DNA of 34,805 nt, taken from positions 1-34,805 of the forward strand of contig JAHZIT010000155.1 in assembly GCA_022601275.1 (NCBI GenBank), given 5' to 3'. The DNA is from Actinomycetes bacterium. Its GTDB lineage: Bacteria; Actinomycetota; Actinomycetes; Mycobacteriales; Mycobacteriaceae. The notes beneath the pieces are model-generated. The model had not been told where the DNA came from. It did no database searches and saw only the letters and a program-made list of their open reading frames with translations. The translations under genes and the position numbers were made by a program. Of this stretch, positions 24,678-33,246 are shown one piece after another (position 1 is the stretch's first letter; each line of letters opens with the position of its first letter).

Positions 24678-24760
24678 CTTGCCACCGGGCGGACCCGGCA
24701 GAGGCTGCCGATTAGCCGAAAGCGCGATGGCGAAACCCCCTGACTGGCAACATGCTATAG

Positions 24761-25360
24761 GTGACGGCAGCAGTCACTCCCAAGGGAGAGCGTCGGCGGT
24801 ATGCGCTGGTCAGTGCGGCCGCCGATCTCCTCTGCGAGGGCGGCTTCGATGCTGTGCGGCACCGCGCCGTCGCGCAGCGGGCCGGGTTGCCGCTGGCGTC
24901 GACGACCTACTACTTCTCCTCCCTCGAGGACCTGATCGCCAACGCGGTGGAACACGTCGGAACGCGGGAGTCCGAGGAGTTGCGCAACCGGGTGGCAGCG
25001 TTGTCGCGCCGTCGCCGCGGCGCCGAGTCAACCGCCGACCTGTTGGTCGATCTGCTGGTCGGTGACAGCCCCGAGCAGGTCACAGAACGACTGATCTCGC
25101 GGTACGAGCGATATATCGCCTGCGCGCGGCAACCGGGTCTGCGTGGCATCGAGCGGCGCTTACTCCAGGAGCGTACCGATGCCGTCGTCGAGGTGGTCGG
25201 GCGGTGTGGAAGGTCGGTGCACGCGGAGTTGCTCACCGCACTGGTGTGTGCGGTGGACGGTGCGGTGGTGGCCGCACTGGTCGGAGAAGGCGACGGCCCG
25301 CGCGCGACGGCCCGGGCTACCTTGATCGACGTGATCGACGTGCTCGCCCCCTTCGACTGA
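24761..25360 (+). CDS. TetR-family regulator (Rv0775-like)
   Basis: TetR-type regulator of 199 residues. HTH at about residues 8-58: GERRRYALVSAAADLLCEGG and HRAVAQRAGLPLASTTYYFSSLEDLI, the latter being the typical recognition helix and YYF turn. The C-terminal ligand domain is typical in length. The start is GTG at 24761. It is divergent from the exported esterase (83-bp spacer) and is the first candidate for control of that gene (inference); I saw no clear palindrome in the spacer. Converges on the relZ-like gene with a 7-bp gap. Confidence 0.88.
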   Translation: MTAAVTPKGERRRYALVSAAADLLCEGGFDAVRHRAVAQRAGLPLASTTYYFSSLEDLIANAVEHVGTRESEELRNRVAALSRRRRGAESTADLLVDLLVGDSPEQVTERLISRYERYIACARQPGLRGIERRLLQERTDAVVEVVGRCGRSVHAELLTALVCAVDGAVVAALVGEGDGPRATARATLIDVIDVLAPFD

Positions 25361-25367
25361 CCGCACG

Positions 25368-27107
25368 CTAGACGTCGCCGCGAGACTCGGTGAGTCGCTG
25401 AAATCTGCTGGCCAGCAATTCAATACGGTCACCGTTGCCGGCCAGCTGCAGATAGCGGTTACCGAACACCGCGAGCAACACGTCGTCGAGTCGACGTACC
25501 GCGCCGGCCGGGTACCGGTAGTCCATCGCCTCGTTGACCGCGGTCGTGTCGATCCCGTTGAGGATCACTTCCACGCCGTCCACCGAGTCGATGCCGAGTT
25601 CTAGCAGCAGGCCGGCGATCCAGGCGTAGTGCTCGGTGCGTGACCATCCGGCGTCGGGGAACCGGTTACTCAGATAGGTGGCGAGCACCGGGGTCGGAAT
25701 CCTGGGGTCGCTGCTGGTCTGCGGAGCACGCTCCGAGGGCACGGTCGACCGGAGTCGCTCGCGGATCGCCGAGAATTCCCGGTCGGCCAACTCGAGCAGG
25801 CCCGCCGCCAGGGTGAAACGCCGGTCCAGATCGGGTGCGTCTTCCTCGGGCACCGAACCCTTGTACCGGACATCGTGCTCGAACTCGGCCCAGGCGTGCT
25901 GCAGGATGGTCCGAACCTGAACCGACGCCGGCTGCTGCTCACCCTCTACGGCCACCAGCAGATGTCTGCTGGTGTAGCCCCACCGGCCTTCGCTCGCCGT
26001 CTCGACTCCCATATCGCGGTCGTCGAGCAGTCGCATCTCCTCACCGAGCAGGTTGGCGACCGCAGCGACGTCGTCACGAAGGAAGGTGATCACCCGCACG
26101 CCAACCTGGTCGGTGATCTCCGACAGCGGATCGGTGTAGAGGCGACGACCGTCGACGGTGCGATCGGCTTTGGCGGCGAAAGATGCAACCGTCTTGGTGC
26201 GCGCGGTCACGCTGAGATAGTTGATGCCGGCATCATCGAGTAGGCCCGTGACCGCCTCCAGGTAGTGGCCCGTCGACTGAGTGAGTGCCGGCACCCGTTC
26301 GGCGTAGGTGGCGAGGGCGTCCAGGATCGCGCCGGGTGTCGGCTCCGGTGGTGCCGGGTCCAGGTCGGGGGGCAACGTCGGCGTGACGATGTAGCCCGTC
26401 TCGCCATCGCCGTACACGGTCACCTCGTCGGGCCGGCGCGCCGCGTGCATCGCCACGTATGCGCACATCACCGCGTCCACCGGATCCTCGACCCGGCGCA
26501 GTTCGCTCTTGCGCTCCGCCTGTTCGGCCAAGCTGCGCAGTTGCGTCCAGTGCTTGCTTTCTGCGACGCGCAGCGCCGGGTCCGCCTGCGCCAGGCTTTC
26601 GATGTGTTCCATGAGGCGCAGCAATTCGGCACGCAGCTGTGCGAGGCCACGGCCCGGCTTGGCCTTGTACTTCAGGGTGCGGCCGAGACGGAACAGCGCC
26701 ACCGTGGCCGGGTGCGGATACACCTCTATCGCGCGGCGCGGCGCGGTCGACTGTGGGTCTATGTCGAGGCCGAGATCACCGGCGATCCGCGCTCCCCGGG
26801 GGAAGTCGGCGAATTCGGGTTTGCCTGTGTTGGACGGGTGCGCACCGGCCTGGAATCGACCGAAGTCGGCATTGAGCTGCTGTTCGGCCGGGCGTTGCCC
26901 GGTCGCATTCGTGACAATCAGTGGGGCGTCGATGGCCACCAAACAGTCGCCCTGGGTATAGGGCGCCAACGCGGCGCAAATGCTCTTGTCGTCCGTGGCG
27001 GCCCCGGCGTACACCAGCCGCCCCGTGTCGTCGACGGCGGCCACGCCGGTGGGCTTGCGCTGACCCCAGGCCAGGTCCAGGCCGACATAAAAGCGGGATG
27101 AGTACAC
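25368..27107 (-). CDS. relZ: Alarmone synthetase fused to DUF429/RNase HII-like domain (RelZ-type)
   Basis: Two-domain protein of 579 residues. Residues about 5-240 are a DUF429 (RNase H-like fold) domain: YVGLDLAWG with Asp11, VAIDAPL with Asp60, and DPVDAVMCAYVAM with Asp211 as likely metal-binding acids. Residues about 260-420 form a RelA/SpoT (p)ppGpp-synthetase domain: TARTKTVASFAAK, DQVGVRV, RWGYTSRHLLV and VQVRTILQHAWAEFEHD. The same fusion in M. smegmatis (MS_RHII-RSD, later RelZ) has RNase HII activity and makes (p)ppGpp/pGpp. My recollection is that H37Rv Rv0776c has only the N-terminal part. Here Ser395 stands where canonical synthetases have Glu (E-x-Q-x-R-T), so synthetase activity needs checking. 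GTG start, 41 bp from the divergent purB start. Confidence 0.88.
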   Translation of the reverse strand: MYSSRFYVGLDLAWGQRKPTGVAAVDDTGRLVYAGAATDDKSICAALAPYTQGDCLVAIDAPLIVTNATGQRPAEQQLNADFGRFQAGAHPSNTGKPEFADFPRGARIAGDLGLDIDPQSTAPRRAIEVYPHPATVALFRLGRTLKYKAKPGRGLAQLRAELLRLMEHIESLAQADPALRVAESKHWTQLRSLAEQAERKSELRRVEDPVDAVMCAYVAMHAARRPDEVTVYGDGETGYIVTPTLPPDLDPAPPEPTPGAILDALATYAERVPALTQSTGHYLEAVTGLLDDAGINYLSVTARTKTVASFAAKADRTVDGRRLYTDPLSEITDQVGVRVITFLRDDVAAVANLLGEEMRLLDDRDMGVETASEGRWGYTSRHLLVAVEGEQQPASVQVRTILQHAWAEFEHDVRYKGSVPEEDAPDLDRRFTLAAGLLELADREFSAIRERLRSTVPSERAPQTSSDPRIPTPVLATYLSNRFPDAGWSRTEHYAWIAGLLLELGIDSVDGVEVILNGIDTTAVNEAMDYRYPAGAVRRLDDVLLAVFGNRYLQLAGNGDRIELLASRFQRLTESRGDV

Positions 27108-27148
27108 ACCGATCAGCTTGCCTCATCGGGCCGATAGGCTTCGTGTTC

Positions 27149-28588
27149 GTGAGCATTCCCGCGCCAATCCCCAATGTGCTGGCTGATCGCTACGCCAGCG
27201 ACGAGATGGTGGCGATCTGGTCGCCACAGGCCAAGATCGTCACCGAGCGGCGGCTGTGGTTGGCGGTACTGCGGGCGCAGGCAGAGCTCGGCGCGGGAAA
27301 CCCAGAGCTCCTCGATTCGGTGATCGGTGACTACGAACAGGTGCTCGAGGTCGTCGATCTGGAAAGCATCGCCGCGCGGGAGCGGGTGCTGCGCCACGAC
27401 GTGAAGGCCCGGATCGAGGAGTTCAACGCGCTCGCCGGCCATCAGCATGTGCACAAGGGGATGACCAGCCGGGATCTCACCGAGAACGTCGAACAGCTGC
27501 AGATCCGTCAGTCATTGCAGCTCGTGCACACCCACGGCATCGCGGTCATCGCTCGACTCGCCGAGCGAGCGGTTGTCTACGGAGACCTGGTGATGGCCGG
27601 GCGCAGCCACAACGTCGCCGCGCAGGCCACCACGCTGGGCAAACGTTTCGCGTCGGCGGCCCAGGAGATGCTGGTCGCCCTGCAACGCATCAGCGAGCTC
27701 ATCGACCGTTACCCGCTCCGCGGCATCAAGGGTCCGATGGGTACCGCCCAGGACATGCTCGACCTGTTCGCCGGAGACACCGACCGGCTCGCTGATCTCG
27801 AGCGGCGCGTCGCCCAGTTCCTCGGCTTCACCGAGATTCTCACCAGCGTCGGGCAGGTCTACCCTCGCTCGCTGGACCATGACGTGCTCTCAGCACTCGT
27901 GCAGCTGGGGGCCGGCCCCTCCTCTCTGGCGCACACCATCCGCCTGATGGCCGGCCACGAACTGGTGACCGAGGGATTCGCCCCCGGCCAGGTCGGGTCC
28001 TCTGCGATGCCCCACAAGATGAATGCGCGCAGCTGCGAACGCGTCAACGGTTTGCAGGTTGTGCTGCGCGGATACGCGTCCATGGCCGCCGAACTGGCCG
28101 GCGCGCAGTGGAACGAGGGAGACGTGTTCTGCTCGGTGGTGCGTCGCGTCGCGCTGCCGGACGCGTTCTTCGCGCTCGACGGCCAGACCGAGACGTTCCT
28201 CACGGTGCTCGATGAATTCGGCGCCTACCCTGCGGTGATCCAGCGTGAGCTCGATCGCTACCTGCCGTTCCTGGCGACCACTCGCATCCTCATCGCTGCG
28301 GTGCGGGCGGGAGTCGGTAGGGAGACCGCCCACGAGGTCATCAAGGAGCACGCGGTTGCGGTCGCGCTGGCGATGCGCGAGCGCGGTGCGGAACCCGATC
28401 TCCTGGACCGGCTCGCCGCAGACCCGCGATTGCCTCTGGACCGCGTTGCGCTCGATAGCGCTCTGGCTGACAAGCAGGTCTTCACCGGTGCAGCGGGTGA
28501 CCAAATCGGTCGGGTGGTCGCAGCGGTCGACGATGTCATCAGCCGCCATCCCCAAGCGGCGGAATATACGTCGAGCGCGATTCTGTAG
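27149..28588 (+). CDS. purB: Adenylosuccinate lyase PurB
   Basis: Fumarase/aspartase-superfamily lyase of 479 residues. It converts SAICAR to AICAR and adenylosuccinate to AMP, both with release of fumarate. Motifs visible are HDVKARIEEFNALAG, KGMTSRDLTENVEQLQI, MAGRSHNVAAQ (active-site His), PLRGIKGPMGTAQDM, and the signature GSSAMPHKMNARSCERV. GTG at 27149 gives the M. tuberculosis-like N-terminus (SIPNVLA-type); the frame is open further upstream only antisense to relZ. A TAGGCT -10 candidate (27135-27140) lies 9 nt upstream. It is divergent from relZ and ends 8 bp from the convergent membrane-protein gene. Confidence 0.95.
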   Translation: MSIPAPIPNVLADRYASDEMVAIWSPQAKIVTERRLWLAVLRAQAELGAGNPELLDSVIGDYEQVLEVVDLESIAARERVLRHDVKARIEEFNALAGHQHVHKGMTSRDLTENVEQLQIRQSLQLVHTHGIAVIARLAERAVVYGDLVMAGRSHNVAAQATTLGKRFASAAQEMLVALQRISELIDRYPLRGIKGPMGTAQDMLDLFAGDTDRLADLERRVAQFLGFTEILTSVGQVYPRSLDHDVLSALVQLGAGPSSLAHTIRLMAGHELVTEGFAPGQVGSSAMPHKMNARSCERVNGLQVVLRGYASMAAELAGAQWNEGDVFCSVVRRVALPDAFFALDGQTETFLTVLDEFGAYPAVIQRELDRYLPFLATTRILIAAVRAGVGRETAHEVIKEHAVAVALAMRERGAEPDLLDRLAADPRLPLDRVALDSALADKQVFTGAAGDQIGRVVAAVDDVISRHPQAAEYTSSAIL

Positions 28589-28596
28589 GCGTCCGG

Positions 28597-29229
28597 TCAG
28601 CCGTCCCAGCGTATTCCGGCGGCGCGGATACCCGAGGCGCGCAATTCGAGGGCTGCCAGCCCGCGGATAGCGATCGGGTCTTGGTTCCGCCAGGCGCTCA
28701 CCGGATCGGTACTGATCGCCGCCAGCCTGGGGAGCGGGCGGTTGGCCAGCGCCCGCAGCGCCAGGAGTTGCTCACCTGCAGCTGTGGACGCGAGCGTCAC
28801 GGCGGTCCACTTGCGCCGAAAGAACCGCACCCGCAGGAACAGCCACGGCATCATCAGCGCCAGGATCGGCGGTGCGGCCACCGCCAGCGCGAGCAGCCAG
28901 GCCAGCCATCCGGCCGTCACCCCCAGTAACTGCCCGGCATCGGCGATTTCGCGGGCGGCGCTCCCCGCGCCCGTAAGGGGCTTGGCCAGGGCGTCGCCGA
29001 TCAACGGGACGCCGTCGACGCTGTCGCCGGCTGAGTCGAGATTGCCCGCCACCCCGTTGGCGCCGCCCTCCACCCGGTAACCGAAATCGGCGATGGTCGC
29101 CACCGCAGCGTGCACGGCCATTCCGACAAACACCCAAATGGCGGTCCAGACGATCACCACGGCATCGCTGAACAGTTGCGACATCAGCCTGCCGGGCGTT
29201 GTGGCATACGGAACCCACCGAGTTTTCAT
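28597..29229 (-). CDS. Two-segment membrane protein (Rv0779c-like)
   Basis: Membrane protein of about 210 residues, function unknown. Hydrophobic segments are visible at about residues 18-45 (AVVIVWTAIWVFVGMAVHAAVATI) and 105-133 (GVTAGWLAWLLALAVAAPPILALMMPWLFL). They are separated by a Gly/Ala/Asp-rich loop, with a basic C-terminal tail (RVRFFRRKW), probably cytoplasmic. Corresponds to Rv0779c, the conserved membrane protein beside purC. ATG at 29229 is preferred over one 11 codons earlier, which adds unconserved sequence. It is divergent from purC. Confidence 0.85.
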   Translation of the reverse strand: MKTRWVPYATTPGRLMSQLFSDAVVIVWTAIWVFVGMAVHAAVATIADFGYRVEGGANGVAGNLDSAGDSVDGVPLIGDALAKPLTGAGSAAREIADAGQLLGVTAGWLAWLLALAVAAPPILALMMPWLFLRVRFFRRKWTAVTLASTAAGEQLLALRALANRPLPRLAAISTDPVSAWRNQDPIAIRGLAALELRASGIRAAGIRWDG

Positions 29230-29272
29230 GTGCTCGATCACAACACACAGAGGACGTATCACGGTGCAGCGT

Positions 29273-29278
29273 TAGGCT
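29273..29278 (+). promoter_or_regulatory. Candidate -10 element for leaderless purC transcript
   Basis: TAGGCT (pattern TANNNT) ends 7 nt before the A of the purC ATG at 29285. No Shine-Dalgarno sequence is visible, so purC mRNA could start at the ATG. The same hexamer precedes purB at 27135-27140. Confidence 0.45.
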
Positions 29279-29284
29279 GGCCCG

Positions 29285-30193
29285 ATGCGCCCTGCTCTGT
29301 CCGATTACCAGCATGTGGCCAGCGGCAAGGTTCGCGAGTTGTACCGCGTCGATGATGGGCACCTGTTGTTCGTCGCCTCCGACCGGATCTCTGCCTACGA
29401 CCACATTCTGAACTCTGAGATACCCGACAAGGGCCGCGTCCTGACGGCCATGAGCGTGTTTTTCTTCGACCACCTGAGTTCTTCCTTGCCCCCCATGCCG
29501 AACCACCTTGCCGGCCCACCGGACGACGAGCGCATTCCTGCCGAGGTGCTGGGCCGGGCGCTGGTGGTGGAGCAACTCGAGATGCTGCCGGTGGAAGCGG
29601 TGGCCCGCGGTTATCTCACCGGGTCGGGTCTGATCGACTATCAGAAGACGGGGGCGCTGTGCGGGATCGCACTGCCCCCGGCGCTGGTCGAGGCAAGTAG
29701 GTTCGACGAGCCTATTTTCACGCCGGCGAGCAAGGCCGAGTTCGGTCAACACGACGAGAACATCACCTTCGACGACGTCGTCGAGGCTGTCGGAGCGTCG
29801 CGCGCCGACCAACTCCGCGAACTCACCCTGCAGGCCTACCGCCAGGGGGCCGCACACGCCTTGACCAAGGGCATCATCCTGGCCGATACCAAGTTCGAGT
29901 TCGGTGTCGACGGGACCGGTGAGCTGAAGCTGGCTGACGAAGTACTCACACCCGACTCGTCGCGGTACTGGCGCGCAGACGATTATTCCGAGGGCGTGGT
30001 GCAGATGAGCTTCGACAAGCAATTCGTTCGCAACTGGCTGACCGGCCCCGAGTCGGGCTGGGACCGCGCCGGTGACGAACCCCCGCCGCCCCTGCCTGAG
30101 AGTGTTGTGAAGGCGACCAGGGCGCGTTATATCGAAGCCTACGAGCGTATTTCAGGACTGAGGTTCGACGACTGGATCGGAGCGTCTGCGTGA
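29285..30193 (+). CDS. purC: SAICAR synthetase PurC
   Basis: Phosphoribosylaminoimidazole-succinocarboxamide synthase of 302 residues: CAIR + Asp + ATP gives SAICAR. Family motifs visible are [12 protein letters not shown] near the N-terminus, [52 protein letters not shown] and the C-terminal [12 protein letters not shown]. Length matches the roughly 297-residue M. tuberculosis enzyme. Its stop overlaps the ptrB GTG start (GTGA), so ptrB is translationally coupled to it. SAICAR made here is the substrate of PurB, encoded 0.7 kb upstream. Confidence 0.96.
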   Translation: MRPALSDYQHVASGKVRELYRVDDGHLLFVASDRISAYDHILNSEIPDKGRVLTAMSVFFFDHLSSSLPPMPNHLAGPPDDERIPAEVLGRALVVEQLEMLPVEAVARGYLTGSGLIDYQKTGALCGIALPPALVEASRFDEPIFTPASKAEFGQHDENITFDDVVEAVGASRADQLRELTLQAYRQGAAHALTKGIILADTKFEFGVDGTGELKLADEVLTPDSSRYWRADDYSEGVVQMSFDKQFVRNWLTGPESGWDRAGDEPPPPLPESVVKATRARYIEAYERISGLRFDDWIGASA

Positions 30194-32397
30194 AGGCACC
30201 GACAGCCAAGCGGGTGACTCACCGCCGCGAACATCACGGCGACGTATTCATCGACCCCTATGAATGGCTCCGGGACAAGTCCAGCCAGGAGGTTATCGAT
30301 CACCTCGAAGCCGAGAACGCCTATACCGAAAGCGTGACCGCCGATCTGGAGCCTCTGCGGCAGAAAATCTTCGACGAGATCAAGTCCAGAACCAAGGAGA
30401 CCGATCTTTCGGTACCGACCCGCCGCGGCGAGTGGTGGTACTACGGGCGCAGCTTTCACGGCAAGCAGTATGGGGTGCAATGCCGTTGTCCGGTTACCGA
30501 TCCCGATGACTGGACACCCCCGGAATTTGACGAGCACACCGAGATTCCGGGCGAGCAGGTGCTGCTGGATGAGAACTGCGAGGCCGAAGGTCACGACTTC
30601 TTCTCTCTTGGCGCGGCCAGCGTCAGCGTCGACGGAAACATTCTCGCCTACTCGGTAGACGTCAGCGGCGACGAACGTTACACGTTGCGGTTCAAGGACC
30701 TACGCACCGGAGAGCGCTTCGACGACGAGATCGTCGGGATCGGCGCGGGTGCCACCTGGGCGGCGGACAACCGCACCGTCTACTACGTCACCGTGGATGA
30801 TGCGTGGCGCCCGGACACCGTATGGCGCCATCGAATGGGTGCCGGGTTGCCGGCCGAGCGCGTTTATTATGAACCCGACGAACGGTTCTGGGTCGCCGTT
30901 GGACGTACACGCAGCAATAAGTACGTCATCATCGCCGCCGGCAGCGCGGTGACATCGGAACTGCGCTTCGGCGACGCGGCCGACCCGCAGGCGGCGTTCG
31001 CCACCGTGTGGCCGCGTCGCGAGAACGTGGAGTATTCGGTCGACCACGCCGTGGTCGGCGGGCAGGATCGCTTCCTCATCCTGCACAACGACGGGGCGGA
31101 GAACTTCACCCTCGCCGAAGCGCCGGTCAGCGATCCGGCGGCGTGCCGGACCCTTATCGAGCATCGCAGCGATGTGCGGCTGGACTCCGTCGACGCGTTC
31201 GACAGGCACCTGGTGGTCAGCTATCGCAGCAATGCACTACCGCGAATTCAGCTGTGGCCCATAGTTGAAGGTCCGGACAGCAACGATTATGGGCCGGCCC
31301 AGAACATCAACTTCGAATCGGAACTGATGTCGGTGGGGTTGTCTGCCAACCCGAATTGGGGAGCGCCCAAACTGCGGGTGGGCACGACGTCGTTCGTCAC
31401 GCCGGTACGGATCTACGACCTCGATCTGGCTACCGGCGATCGGACTCTGCTGCGGGAGCAGCCCGTACTCGGCGACTACCGGCCGGAAGACTATGTAGAG
31501 CTACGGGATTGGGCGGTCGCGCACGACGGTGCGCGCATACCGATCTCGATCATCCACCGAGCCGGGCTGCGGTACCCGGCACCGACGCTGCTGTATGGCT
31601 ACGGCGCCTACGAATCGTGTGAAGACCCCAGGTTCTCTATCGCGCGGCTGTCCCTCCTGGACCGCGGGATGGTGTTCGCGGTAGCCCATGTGCGTGGCGG
31701 CGGTGAACTCGGTCGGCGGTGGTACGAGCACGGCAAGATGCTTGAGAAGCGGAATACCTTCACCGACTTCATCTCGGTGGCAGCACATCTCGTCGGTACC
31801 GACGTAACCAGACCGGAGAATTTGGTTGCCTACGGCGGTAGTGCCGGTGGTCTGCTGATGGGAGCGGTTGCCAACCTGGCGCCCGACCTGTTCGCGGGAA
31901 TTCTGGCCGCGGTGCCCTTCGTCGACCCGCTCACCACGATCCTCGACCCGTCGCTGCCGTTGACCGTCACCGAGTGGGACGAGTGGGGAAACCCGCTCGA
32001 GGACCCCGACGTGTACCGCTACATGAAGTCCTACTCGCCGTACGAGAACGTCGAAGCAAAGAACTACCCGGCGATCCTGGCGATGACATCGCTGAACGAC
32101 ACCCGGGTGTACTACGTGGAACCTGCGAAATGGGTTGCAGCGCTGCGGCACGCCCAAACCGACCCGGACAACGATGCCGCCAAGGTGCTGCTGAAGACCG
32201 AGATGCACGCCGGTCACGGTGGTATCAGCGGCCGCTACGAGCGCTGGAAGGAGGCCGCTTTCCAGTATGCGTGGCTGCTCGACGCCGCAGGATTGGACGC
32301 TGCTGGATTGGACGCTGCAGGATTGGACGCTGCAGGATTGGACGCCGCAGGATTGGACGCCGCAGGATTGGATACCAGAGCAGCCCATACCGATTGA
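30190..32397 (+). CDS. ptrB: Oligopeptidase B (protease II), intact
   Basis: Prolyl-oligopeptidase-family serine protease of 735 residues that cleaves short peptides after basic residues in the cytoplasm. An N-terminal and beta-propeller region (about 1-440) is followed by an alpha/beta-hydrolase domain with [24 protein letters not shown], the nucleophile Ser in [12 protein letters not shown] (about 552), Asp in [10 protein letters not shown], and His in HAGHGG. Full length; in H37Rv this gene is, from memory, split into Rv0781/Rv0782, so the intact form is the ancestral state. The C-terminus ends in six tandem DAAGL pentads (a 15-bp minisatellite) then DTRAAHTD, a tail beyond the catalytic domain. 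Coupled to purC. Confidence 0.95.
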   Translation: MKAPTAKRVTHRREHHGDVFIDPYEWLRDKSSQEVIDHLEAENAYTESVTADLEPLRQKIFDEIKSRTKETDLSVPTRRGEWWYYGRSFHGKQYGVQCRCPVTDPDDWTPPEFDEHTEIPGEQVLLDENCEAEGHDFFSLGAASVSVDGNILAYSVDVSGDERYTLRFKDLRTGERFDDEIVGIGAGATWAADNRTVYYVTVDDAWRPDTVWRHRMGAGLPAERVYYEPDERFWVAVGRTRSNKYVIIAAGSAVTSELRFGDAADPQAAFATVWPRRENVEYSVDHAVVGGQDRFLILHNDGAENFTLAEAPVSDPAACRTLIEHRSDVRLDSVDAFDRHLVVSYRSNALPRIQLWPIVEGPDSNDYGPAQNINFESELMSVGLSANPNWGAPKLRVGTTSFVTPVRIYDLDLATGDRTLLREQPVLGDYRPEDYVELRDWAVAHDGARIPISIIHRAGLRYPAPTLLYGYGAYESCEDPRFSIARLSLLDRGMVFAVAHVRGGGELGRRWYEHGKMLEKRNTFTDFISVAAHLVGTDVTRPENLVAYGGSAGGLLMGAVANLAPDLFAGILAAVPFVDPLTTILDPSLPLTVTEWDEWGNPLEDPDVYRYMKSYSPYENVEAKNYPAILAMTSLNDTRVYYVEPAKWVAALRHAQTDPDNDAAKVLLKTEMHAGHGGISGRYERWKEAAFQYAWLLDAAGLDAAGLDAAGLDAAGLDAAGLDAAGLDTRAAHTD
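32281..32370 (+). repeat. 15-bp tandem repeat x6 inside the 3' end of ptrB
   Basis: Six exact-length 15-bp units (gacgccgcaggattg and variants with gacgctgcaggattg or gacgctgctggattg) follow one another without gaps. Each encodes Asp-Ala-Ala-Gly-Leu, so copy-number change keeps the ptrB frame. Differences between copies are almost all synonymous C/T and A/T changes at third positions. It resembles a VNTR locus. Confidence 0.95.
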
Positions 32398-32471
32398 TCC
32401 GGACGTCATTCAGGTGATCGCTGCGATCGCGGTCGTCGTGGCGCGCTAACGGAACCGACACCTGCAGGCGC

Positions 32472-32495
32472 GGTGTTGTCCACCGTCCGGACACC
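32472..32495. terminator. Imperfect inverted repeat downstream of ptrB (weak terminator candidate)
   Basis: GGTGTTGTCC (32472-32481) can pair with GGACACC (32489-32495) over a 7-nt loop if TG is bulged. It lies in the 119-bp gap between ptrB and the DUF2334 gene, where transcription could stop. There is no T-tract, and the hairpin is short, so this is a weak candidate. Confidence 0.25.
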
Positions 32496-32516
32496 TGGCG
32501 TTGCGACACTGCGGAT

Positions 32517-33221
32517 ATGGCAGGACAACTGATCGTGTCGATTTCCGGGATCACTGACCACACGCTGGCTGATGTCGCCGGATTCCGCGAACGTCTCGAC
32601 GACCGCGGTGTCCCCGCGTCGTTCCTGGTGGCGCCGCGCCTCAAACGTGGGTACCGGCTCGACCGCGACCGGACCACGGTTGACTGGCTGGCTGAACGGC
32701 GCGCGGGCGGCGACGCCATCGTGCTGCATGGCTTCGACGAGGCAGCCACCAAGGCGCGGCGCGGTGAGTTCGCGGCGCTGCCCGCCCACGAAGCGAACCT
32801 CCGGCTGATGGCCGCTGACCGGACCCTCGAGCATCTCGGGCTACGCACGCGGCTGTTCGCCGCGCCCGGCTGGAACGTCTCTCCGGGCGCGGTGACAGCG
32901 CTTCCCCGCAACGGCTTCCGCCTGCTGGCCGGACTCAGCGGAATCACCGACCTGGTCCGCGGGACTACCGAACGCACCCGGGTGCTGGGCATCGGCGAGG
33001 GTTTCCTGGCCGAGCCGTGGTGGTGTCGCACCCTTGTGTTGTCGGCCGAGCGCACCGCGCGGCGTTGCGGTGTCGTTCGGGTGGCCGTGGCGTCGCGACA
33101 CCTGGGTCGTCCAGGCATCCGGCGGGCCATGCTGGACGCCGTCGACCTGGCGCTGATGCACTCGTGCGTGCCGACGGTCTACGAGTGGAAGAACCGACCT
33201 GGGCTGACTCGCGCCGCGTAA
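32517..33221 (+). CDS. DUF2334/polysaccharide-deacetylase-like protein (Rv0784-like)
   Basis: Protein of 234 residues that resembles the DUF2334 branch of polysaccharide deacetylases (NodB-fold). It shows GVPASFLVAPRLK, a GDAIVLHGFDE segment containing the likely metal-binding His, LGLRTRLFAAPGWNVSPGAV (substrate-groove strand), and a C-terminal VRVAVASRHLGRP. The N-terminal motif, normally SxHD or TFDD, reads LIVSISGITDHT, so the first catalytic Asp may be displaced or lost. No signal peptide is evident. The ATG at 32517 has no strong ribosome-binding site. Equivalent in position to Rv0784. Substrate unknown. Confidence 0.82.
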   Translation: MAGQLIVSISGITDHTLADVAGFRERLDDRGVPASFLVAPRLKRGYRLDRDRTTVDWLAERRAGGDAIVLHGFDEAATKARRGEFAALPAHEANLRLMAADRTLEHLGLRTRLFAAPGWNVSPGAVTALPRNGFRLLAGLSGITDLVRGTTERTRVLGIGEGFLAEPWWCRTLVLSAERTARRCGVVRVAVASRHLGRPGIRRAMLDAVDLALMHSCVPTVYEWKNRPGLTRAA

Positions 33222-33234
33222 GGGCTTCGATCGC

Positions 33235-33240
33235 TACATT
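33235..33240 (+). promoter_or_regulatory. Candidate -10 element for leaderless flavin dehydrogenase transcript
   Basis: TACATT (TANNNT) ends 7 nt before the A of the ATG at 33247, the spacing expected if transcription starts at the start codon. No Shine-Dalgarno sequence precedes the ATG. Only 25 bp separate this gene from the previous stop, so read-through is also possible. Confidence 0.45.
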
Positions 33241-33246
33241 GGCTCC

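Noticed and set aside
24678..24760. TATAG just before the TetR GTG at 24761 as a -10 element
   Set aside because: Its spacing would place transcription start inside the coding region, and no alternative downstream start is convincing.
28772..30022. Minus-strand frame of about 416 codons over purC
   Set aside because: It is antisense to conserved purC, with low-complexity composition and no domain; a GC-driven shadow.
32281..32370. Repeat array as a CRISPR
   Set aside because: The units are contiguous, with no spacers, and translate as a pentapeptide repeat in ptrB.
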